From an uncultured Pseudobutyrivibrio sp. (GTDB lineage: Bacteria; Bacillota; Clostridia; Lachnospirales; Lachnospiraceae), in contig CAMJBT010000003.1 in assembly GCA_946403965.1 (NCBI GenBank), positions 26,551-90,550 of the forward strand: DNA of 64,000 nt, in the 5' to 3' direction. Below are positions 31,612-41,900 of this stretch, in pieces (position 1 is the stretch's first letter; every line of letters begins with the position of its first letter). Below the pieces are notes generated by a model, which did no database searches, was not told where the DNA came from, and worked only from the letters and a program-made list of their open reading frames with translations. A program made the position numbers and the translations under genes.

Positions 31612-32808
31612 TTATTTGACCCTCTTAGCTACGATGAACATTCTGCCGTCTTCCATATAAGTATTACACGTGCTGAGAGTCAATATTTTATCTGTACTAG
31701 AAATATCGATGGTCTCATCAAATGCTGATAATGCCTGTATATTATCTAAAAACTCCTGAAGCTCGGCACCGGTTACTGCATCAATAAAATTGTAGTATTT
31801 GTAGGTATCGTCATCATCATACCCCACCTTGGAAAGACCTACACCTACAACCTCGTACTGTTGCTGCTCATACAGAGTTTTAAAAATAATAGTCTTATGT
31901 GACTGATAATAATCGTGATTAAGATATCTCTTTAGGCCACCAAACATAGTTCCCGAACGCATATTGTGTCCATAAATTATGGTATTGGTGGTTGGATTTA
32001 CTATGTCGCAACGATAATCAACGAAAAGTGTACCAGCAGTACTGTCATTTCCGTTGAAATCCCTTCTCAGATAGTACTCAGGGTCGTTAGGAGTCTGAAC
32101 TACAGGATAGTTGATATCAGTATCTACTATTGTCAAAACTCCTACCAAATCGCTATTTTGCGCATATAGTTCGCTGAGTTCAGGGAGGATTTCTCTCTCG
32201 TCTGCGTTATAATGCTTATCCCAAGGACTTTCTATCAAGTCCTCCTCAATGACGTTTGCAGAGGCTGAATTACTTACACTTTCACCCCCATTTGAATCCT
32301 CTACAGAACCTATATCGTCAATTTCATTATTAATATTAACGTTATTTTGTGAATTATTAGTGACTTTATCATTTTGGACACTAGCTATTTGCTTAGCAAT
32401 TCTGCGGGTTTGCACTATATCCTTTATCTCCACAGCTGCAAAAACCACCACAAGCACTGCTGCAATAGAAACAAAAAGAAGGCCCAGTCTCCTAGAGCTC
32501 TTGGCCTTTCCTGCTGCTTCCTCTATTATTTCCCTATCATCAAGCATACCTGCAGACTTGTTTGCTACGATGTCTGCTACGTGACGTGCATACTGCTCAC
32601 CGATTGGGCTATTAAACACAATAATGCCATCGCGAATGTCATTATAAAGGCGCAAAGCAACCTCAGGGTCTTGAATATCAAGCTCCTCATTGATGCACTC
32701 TATTTTCTTTACATCCTCCTGTGCTGCCCTGTACTCATAGTGAGTATCGAATTCAAACCCACCTATGATAAACCTCTTTTTTTCTGACATGCGTCCCCCA
32801 AATGTCAT
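31612..32808 (-). CDS. Class B-like sortase with long N-terminal cytoplasmic region
   Basis: IIYGHNM, TLSTCNTYMEDGRMFIVAKR catalytic motifs; start may be MSEKKRF at 32790. Confidence 0.9.
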   Translation of the reverse strand: MTFGGRMSEKKRFIIGGFEFDTHYEYRAAQEDVKKIECINEELDIQDPEVALRLYNDIRDGIIVFNSPIGEQYARHVADIVANKSAGMLDDREIIEEAAGKAKSSRRLGLLFVSIAAVLVVVFAAVEIKDIVQTRRIAKQIASVQNDKVTNNSQNNVNINNEIDDIGSVEDSNGGESVSNSASANVIEEDLIESPWDKHYNADEREILPELSELYAQNSDLVGVLTIVDTDINYPVVQTPNDPEYYLRRDFNGNDSTAGTLFVDYRCDIVNPTTNTIIYGHNMRSGTMFGGLKRYLNHDYYQSHKTIIFKTLYEQQQYEVVGVGLSKVGYDDDDTYKYYNFIDAVTGAELQEFLDNIQALSAFDETIDISSTDKILTLSTCNTYMEDGRMFIVAKRVK

Positions 32809-32905
32809 ACAGTTATTGTTATATTGAGTCTATCACTCATAGGTCAAATTTGTCACTATAAACTCAATGATTTCGCAGATTTTTCATTTATTTCTAAATG
32901 CAACA

Positions 32906-32938
32906 AAAGGAGACTAGAGTTTTTCTCTAGCCTCCTTA
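32906..32938 (-). terminator. Terminator hairpin of the giant surface protein gene
   Basis: AAGGAGACTAGAG TTTTT CTCTAGCCTCCTT. Confidence 0.75.
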
Positions 32939-32954
32939 CTATAAATCAAATATT

Positions 32955-35900
32955 CTACTTAATAGTAACTGGCCTTACATCTGAAGAATTTACCTGCTTA
33001 GGTTCATTATCATCATCTAGAACATATCCTTCAATATGAACATAATAGGTCTTTCCTGAAGTAAGTCCTGACTTGGTGTACTTACCAGTTGATGCTGGAA
33101 TAATAGCAAGCACCTTACCACTACTGCTTTCATCCTCTGAGAAGTAAATGTAGTACATATCTACTGTCTCACTTTCTGCCATTGTTATTGTAGCCTTGCC
33201 AGCCTTTTTGCTGACTACATCAAATGCAGTTGATCCAATATCAGTTGTAGCAAGTATCCACTTCTCGTCGGACTTGATGCCTTCATTTGCTCCAGCATAA
33301 GCTACAGCTATAATCTTGTAGGTTGTACTGTTACTTAAGCTGTCAAATGTATAGGTATTTCCTGTCAATCCTGATACAGTTCTGTAGCTTATTACATTAC
33401 CGTCACCATCAAGCTTCTGCAGGAATAATCTGGTGCCGTCAGAATATAGATCTCGTACCCACTTAACGGTCAGGCTATCACCTGTGTTTTCTGTAACTCT
33501 AAGATTACCTACAGCTTGTAACTTGATTGTGTATGGCTCTGTCCTTGTTCCGGTAATCTCAGGAGACTTGCCTTCAGCATCCAATACTACCTGGGCGTTG
33601 CCATATGTGTAATTACCATAATCAACACTGTAATCACCTTCACCATCTTTGTATGGGGTAAGTGTATGTGTCTGCTTATCTCCATTATTGTCATATGAGA
33701 TAATATCTACCTTAAAGGTTGGCTTAACGGCTTCGCCAGTGTATCTGGTTGTTTCAGACTCAATGAATACCTCACACTCTGAAAGAGGTCTTGGTACAAT
33801 CTGATAATCAGCACTTGTAGTCTTACCCTTTTCCTTACCTACGTCATAGGTAATTACTGCAGTAATTTTGCCGTTTGTTCCAGTGAGACTAGTAAAGTCA
33901 TCTGTTTCTCTAGTCATATCACCATTTCTATAATATGCAATAGATTTTATTACTGCTGTTGGGTAATTCAGCTTAAATTCAGGCACGATTGGATATCCAG
34001 TATACATGTATTCAGGTTCATAATTTGTTGCTTCAACTTTGTCTGGGTTGAATTTTATAGAATAATTAACTGTTAAATCATCTTCCCATTTAGCTGATGC
34101 CTGGCCTGAGTATACAACTGTTCCATCTGTGATGTAATCATCCTCTGATCCATATGATGTATGCTTATAATCTACATCTGGTTCAAGTATATAATCTTCG
34201 GTTAAGGCATTCTGTGCCGGTAATATCAAATATATTCTTGGACTACCATATGTAATACTTGTACCTGTATAATCCTGTTCTGGGTGATCATCACGCACAT
34301 AATTACCAGCCTCATCCTTGTAGCAAATTACAACGTCATTTTTCAGATTACCCCAAATGTAGAATTCAAGTGTTTTAGAACCTCTGTAGTTTCCTGTTCC
34401 CTTAACCTTAACAGTTGCCACACCAGGTTTAAAGTTATTATGATACTCTAATGTGTAATCTTCATACTTCTTAAGGGTTAATGGACCATTTGTAACCTCT
34501 ACCTCAGGAGTAATTTCCTTACCATCATCATACTCGTATTTGTTTCCATCTACTTCGTTCTTAAAGTTTACATTAAAGTCCTTTTCGATATCATGCTGAA
34601 CAATAATGTATGCAATCTTATAAGATACAGAGCCAGCAGATGTAGTGTAGTAGTTACCTATACTATTACTACTATTGCCTTTAAACTGTATGTTGATAGT
34701 ACTAAACCTGGTCATGGTTACATTTCCACTAGTGTCCTTGCTGAATGTTGTAACCTCGTTCTCATGATCATATTTAATATCCAAATCAGCTTCTTCATCA
34801 ATGATCATAGGTGTTGTTCCATATTTTCCAAGCTTGTTATCCTTTACAGATACTGTAGGTTTTATATCAGAACCGTTAAATACAGCGAAGTAATAACCTA
34901 CAAAATTATCTGCAGCTGTTTGATCCATCAAGCCTGTATCCACAAGATACTTCTTTGCTGTTCCACTATCGCCACCTGACAGCTTAGATACTGCATTTCC
35001 TGTAACAGTAAATGTAAGATCTCCATTTGCTGTAGTCATTGTGCTTTCCTTTGTAAACATTGGTGCAGTATCGGTAACCTGTTTTCTGGTTATCAGATAC
35101 ATTTGTGATTTTGTTCCACAATAATCACCTATACCTGTAATTACAACATTCTTGTATCCCGCTGTAGTTGAAGGGTCTTCATCACCTATAGCATTTGTAT
35201 AAGTTACAATGTAATCCCTGTTCTCTCGTAACAATGTACCAGCTTTCTTTACTGTTATACTATCTGGCTTTTGAGGAACACCATTGTACTCATATGACCA
35301 TCTGTCATTATTTACTGTAGGATTGTCATAATTAGCATCATAAGGATAGCTTGTTGTTCCTACTTTATATTGGATATCAAGTGTCAATGTATTGATGTTT
35401 TCACCAATATTGTATGGCAATGTAATATCGCCTTTGTAGTTGCCTTTTCCTGTAAGAGTTACTGTTGGTGATTTAGCTGTTGGTTTAGCATGGGTATCAT
35501 CAACCTTTAATGTCTTTGACCAATCAGCTGAGCCTGCTTCTGTATTATTACCAAAGGCTGTTATTTCAAAATCAGTTCCTTCTTTCAGCTCATAACCATA
35601 TGTAATATTTCCATCGTCATCAACACTCTTTGCTGCTCCACTATCTACAATAGCTATAGTTGGAAGATTATTAGTCTTTTCTCCAAGTTTTGGAACATCA
35701 TATACATATACTGTTAATGTATCTTTTGGCTGATCTCCGTCTGGAATACTTACATATCGTTTGTTTGTAGGATCATAGGTCCAGGTGCTTCCCACAAACT
35801 TGTTTTCAGCACCACTGTAATAGTGATGATAGTTGTTTGGTAGTGAACGCTCAGTTACTTTAAAATCTTTCTCAATAGACTCTGCACATGAAATGCTCTG

Positions 35901-38900
35901 TGTTCCGTCTATTCTAATCTTGTAGTCACCCTGATCCTTAAGAGGTGTCTCTACTCCTCCTTTAAGTACTACAATCTTGTAATCATATGATGCTGGATCT
36001 GTCTTATCAGATATAAGCTCAACATTTCCTACCTTAACTGTAATCTTGTCATATGGATTAATATTCGCACCTGTCCACTCAATTTCACTTGGTTCTACGG
36101 TAACATTTGTGCTTCTCAAATCCAGCCTTTGGATAGGGAACTCTTTTATTACATCACCCGAAGGGACAACATAATTTGAGCCTGTTCCTGCTGTTATCTG
36201 AACAAATGCATCGTTTCTTACAGATGTATTATTACCATATTTTACAATCTTGTAATCAACGCCTTCTGCTAGTGTATGGTCTCCATTCTTTACTGTAATT
36301 GCAGGTTTAACCGGCTGATTCCTTCCAGCATAATAAGCATCTTCCACTGTTACCATTAACGGAGTGATAGTTACTGGCGTGATTTCAAAATGTACAGTCT
36401 TTCCACCTGAATATCCATTCACACCCTTAAGTGTAACATCTGCTGTACCTACATCAACATTAGAAGAATATGATACTGTATAATCTGAATTTTTCTTTAA
36501 TGTTAATCCATTAACCTTAACCTCTGTAACTACAGGTTCAAGCGGTTTTCCAGTATATGCATGTGAATCATATTCCAATGTAACATCGGCATTTCCAATT
36601 CCAACACCATCTACTATAAAGGTGCTATTCAACGTACCATATACTTTAGATGAATCCTTCGCTTCTGCAAGAATAGGATATGGACCCATCTTAAGTGCTG
36701 TGTTTGGATCTATAGTAACTAATGTATTGGTATCAACTATAGCTTGCGTTGTAGGATCCTTTGAAACCTTCTTGTAGTCATAAATAGTTATTTCTGCAGA
36801 TGTTCCATCATCCTTCTTTTGACCATATGCCGCTGTAATAATTGCTGGCACGATAATCTCACTTCCTGTATAAGGAAGTTTGTCAATCACTGTGCCTCCA
36901 TCATAATACTGTATCTTTGTATATGATGAGCCTAAATTATACTTAATGTTAAATGCAAATCTGTTAGCTGATGTTTTTCTATGAATAAAGTATTTACTTT
37001 CTAGTGTCGGAACAAGCACTGCATACCATGTACCAACATTGATAGCATCTGTACTTGTATCATCTGCTCCAGCTTCTTGTGTGTATACTACAGCATAGTC
37101 ACCCTGCATTGCTTCCGTCTCAGCTTTAACTGCACCTTCTAAGCCTGTAAAGGATACAGTTACTGGCTTACCTGTATACTCGTATGTAGTGCCGCTGTTC
37201 ATGGTAATTCCAGTATATGTTCCAAGGTCTGCAAGGAAGCAAACTGTCTTTACCTGCACTGTACCACCAGCTGTTGTGGTTTCATTTGTACACTGAGTTA
37301 CTGTGCCCTTGCATGCACTGTTTGCTTTTGCTGTAACAGTGATATTAGGATCAGGTCCTGGCTTTTTGTCTCTAGCTCTGGTTACTGTCACATTATCGAG
37401 ATAAGGTGTAATATCCTTTAAATCTCCATTATATGTATTAGACGCATCACCAACCACTCTATAAAGAATTATTGGAGTGACTGGAGTTGTTGGCTCGCCC
37501 GTTGCTCCAAGCTCATATTTTTCATTTTCAATATAAACCTTTGCATAGACGCTATTAATGTTCAATACATGATTGAATGGAACCTTCATGTAGCCACTAT
37601 AGGCATTCAAACCATGGAGGTAAATATAGTTTACACCTCCAGCTCCCGGCTTATCATTTGTGCCTTGTATACGTGTTTCTGATGCTGTTGTTGTTTGGGC
37701 TTTAATACCTGCTAAGTGAGTACCACTTGGATCATCTTCTGTTATAATTTCATAATCTTTACCATATTCAAGCTCAGTATTGCCTACACTTAGACTTAAG
37801 CTAAGTTTTTTACTGTCAACTTTATCCTTGATAGTTGCAGCATCCTTCACAACTGCTTCATAATCCAAATCACCAAGCTTTGCTGTATATCCTGTTTCAA
37901 TCGAATTTGTGTTAACCATGTAATACATCGTGATTGTCTGCTTTTGGATATTTGCATGTGCTTCGGAAATAGATACAGTGATTACCTTTTTTCCAGCTTT
38001 AGCTGTAAGCGTATCACTTCCTTCATCAGTAATTTTGATACTATAATCTGTGTCTGGTACAAGCTTTGTTTTTCCATCTGTTGCAAATACTGAAATTAAT
38101 GGATACTGGATTGTTCCATCAAATTTATAGGCAGTATAGTACTCCTTTGTGTCATCAGAAAGATTGTAAGTAAATGTTGACATAGATGATGTATTACTTG
38201 TATCAGCAATTAGTTTTGGCTTGTCCGAACCGTCTTTGTCCACGCTTCTATAAAGCTTCACATAGCCTTTTAGTACTGAATTCTGAAGAATTTTCTCGCC
38301 TGTGAAGTTTCCCATACCAGTGAGTTTTGTTTGGTATGGTGTAGTACTTGCATTAGGTCCTATTCTATAAGTTGCCGGCTCATAATCTTTATTATTATCA
38401 CTATTTAATTTATAGGCTTCTATAGCTGTTCCATTATTAAAATAAAGAACCGGTGTTACAGTTATCGAGGTTTCATCAGTATCACCCTCATAGTAGTGAT
38501 TCTGTGTTCCTCTAGATGTAATTCTAGTACTGTCATCAATAAGTGCAGGACATATGTCATAATAGAACTCTGCAGTTCCGTAATAACCATTTGCTCCCTC
38601 AACTGCATTGATTGTTACATGAACAGTATTGTAGTTTGTTCCTGTCTCTTCTCCTACTTTTCTTGAATAATAATTGCCAGTACCAAACTCAGGAACATCT
38701 GAAATTGTATAATCTGTACCTACTGAAAGTGCTACAGCACCTGCTGCATTACTTGGGTATAGTGTAATCTTTGGTGCATCACTTGCAGTACTTCCACGCC
38801 AACGAACTTTATTTGTAAGAGGTGATTCCTCTCCATTATTTTCCTTTAATGTCTTCAACAATTCTTTATCAAGGAAAATATCCTGGTATGTTCCGTTTGC

Positions 38901-41900
38901 ATGAGCACCCTCTATGGTTACATAGGCACCAGAAATATCGTTACCTACAGTATAGGTAAACTTTCTTGTTCCAGTATAGTTGCCACGGCCTGTAACTGTT
39001 ACGATCTTTTCACCTGCTGATGTAATATCATCAGGATAAGAAAGTGTATAATCACCCTCTGTTTCGGAGGTATCTGGGTTGACATATTCTTCAACTAAAG
39101 CATTTCCATTTACTGAAATAGCTACATTTGTTAATGTTACAGCACTTCCAGTCCAAGCCTTCTGGAATGGTTCTGGCTGACCATTCTCTGTCACTTGGAA
39201 ATTAATTCCTGTAGCTGAAATATCGATAGGACTAATATTAAAGTAAACTACTGCATTATTATTCTTGTAGCTTCCCTGACCATAAATCACCAATCTAGGT
39301 GAATCACTTTCTTTTGTTATATTTGCATCTAATGCATTAATATACGCATATCTGTAATCATCGCGGAATTTCAGTTTTTGATTACCAGATACATACACTC
39401 CAATATCACCATTAAAGGCTGTTCCTGTATAGGTCACAGGTACATTGCAGGTATAATATCGTGTAACTGTTCCATCTAGCGCAGTAGATTCTCCTGCTGC
39501 CCCCGAAATAGCTTCAGCCGTATATTCTGTAGAATCATTTCTAATAGTAATTTTGCTATAGCGGTCCTTGTTACTTGTAATGTCAAAATGAAGTATAGCT
39601 GTTCCTGTGAAGTTGGTTGAACCAGTTACTGTTACTGTAGCCTGTCCTACTGTACGATTGTCCTGATAAACTACAGAGATTTTATCTGGCTGTGAAATTT
39701 CACTTCCATTTAATTTTATTGTTACATCCGGTTTAAACTCTTCACCTGTATAAACTTCACTTGTTACACCAATAGATGCCAATGCTTTTGAACCATCAGT
39801 AGAACTTAATTCTGCAGGTTCAATAGTAAACTTGTAGTTGCTGCTTACAAGTGTGTCCTTAAAATTACCTAATCCTTCAATTGAGAAAGTTGCAGTTCCG
39901 GCGTTAATACGATTCAGATAATTGATTCTAAAGTCTTTCTCATTCTCTAAAATATTACCATTGAATGCCAGCTTGATATCATAATCACTAGGTACCGCAA
40001 TATTCGGTTGAGTATCAGACTTAGGACCTGCTACAACTAGATTTATTTCACTTCCAGTATAGGTCTTTTTCTTTAGTTTACTGATATCAACCATACCTAC
40101 TGTCAATGATGTAGGTACAATAGTATAGGTTGCTGTTACTGTACCAAGCCCATCAAGAGCTCCACCAGATATAGGAGTTACAATAATCTGTTTTGTTCCT
40201 ACATCTCCTGAATAGGTATTCTTACCCTCATCCACAACAGATAAAGTATAATCCGTATCCTTTGTATATTCCTTGCCAGGAATCATTACGATAATATTTG
40301 GAGCTGTTTTTGAGCCGTTATAAGTCTTTGCATAAGGAATTGCATAATCCTTAGATTTTATTCCATCATAACTAGCATCGCCAATCTGAATTCTGATAAT
40401 CAAATCATTCTCAAAGTTTGCGATGATACTATATTTCTCTATCTTTTTATAATTAGTAGAAGAATCAAAATTCTTTCCTGTTCCACTTAATACGATTGCA
40501 GGCTCACTTAAAGGTTGTGTAATATCCTTATAATTTCCAGTATATACAACTGAATACTCTGATTCATCCACTGGATTTCCGTTAAAGGTCACATTAAAGT
40601 CTTTGTCTACACCTGGCTGTGGTTTATGCTCAGTTCCATCATGTTTAAATTCATTACCATTAACCCATTCTACTACTGTCTTTCCAATATCAGCCTTTGA
40701 AATCCAGAAGTCTACCGAGAACTGTGTCCCCGCCAATGCTGGACTTATTGTAGTTCCTGATCCATCTACATAGCTATCTTTAATGGTAAATACCAATGTC
40801 TTTTGGCCGGCATTAGTAGGGCTAGCAGTTGTTCCACCTTTATCAGTAATCATGTAGGTAGCAGAATTAGGGTTAATAAAATCAACTCTATTTCCCTCAG
40901 TATCTTTAAATACAACTTCTTCCCAATCCTCTGAAAGAGTTACAGGGCTACCCTTATATGTACATGCGTTTAACTTTGAATTCTCCGCCAGTTCAACTGT
41001 AATTCCAAGATTAGCTGTACTTACACTTGTCCATGTAAGACTTCCTGTATAATTACCCTGACCAGTTAAATCAACAACGTATGTCTTACCGTTTTGATTA
41101 ATGGTTTGAGATGTTATTGAAGCTGTAAAATCTCTGTCAAATACAGGCTTTGTTTTTGCAGTGTATACAGTATTATTTGGATCAATATTTGTTATTGCTG
41201 TAACAATACCATTGCTTACTTCTATTTTCGCATTTGTAAATGCATCCAAATTAAGCGCAAGCTTTGTTATTGCAAAATTCCTTTGGAATACGAAATTCTT
41301 TCCGCTAATGGTATACGAAATTGCAGCAAGCGCTTCTTCTGTTACGTTTTCGTTATTTGAAAATGAAGTATTTACTGTAATTGAAGAAGTATTTGTTGCA
41401 TTAGAATATCCTTTAACCTCAGGAGTAACTGGACCACCCGCATATGGAACACTAGGCATAGTTCCACCATCAGGGTCTGTTCCACCTATAGTAAACTGAA
41501 TTACCTTGACATTAATAGTAGCTGATGTAGAACCAGACGAATTAACATATGTTGCTGTAACGACTGCTTCACCTGCCGCTTTTGCTGTGAAAGCTCCAGT
41601 ATTAGATTCTCCTGTACTAGAGTTAGCATTATCGAAATCTAATACGCTTCTGTTACTTGACTTCCATGTAATCTGACGCTCTGCATTTGCATTAGACAGT
41701 ACAGCTGTAAATGTTCCCTTGTCCCCTTTACTATAAAGGAAATTCTTAGACGAATATGGATTTAGCTGTGTTGCTACTGCTACAGCACTTGATGGGTCAG
41801 GACCTTTGATTTCAGAAATCGTATATGTATCGCCTGCATTAGCAGAAAGTTCAATATTATAGCTTGAAGGTGAATCAAAATTAGTTTTCTCGAAAAATAC

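Noticed and set aside
34593-34979. Plus-strand ORF inside the giant surface-protein gene
   Set aside because: Antisense to a long, clearly coding ORF with repeated domains; no independent support.
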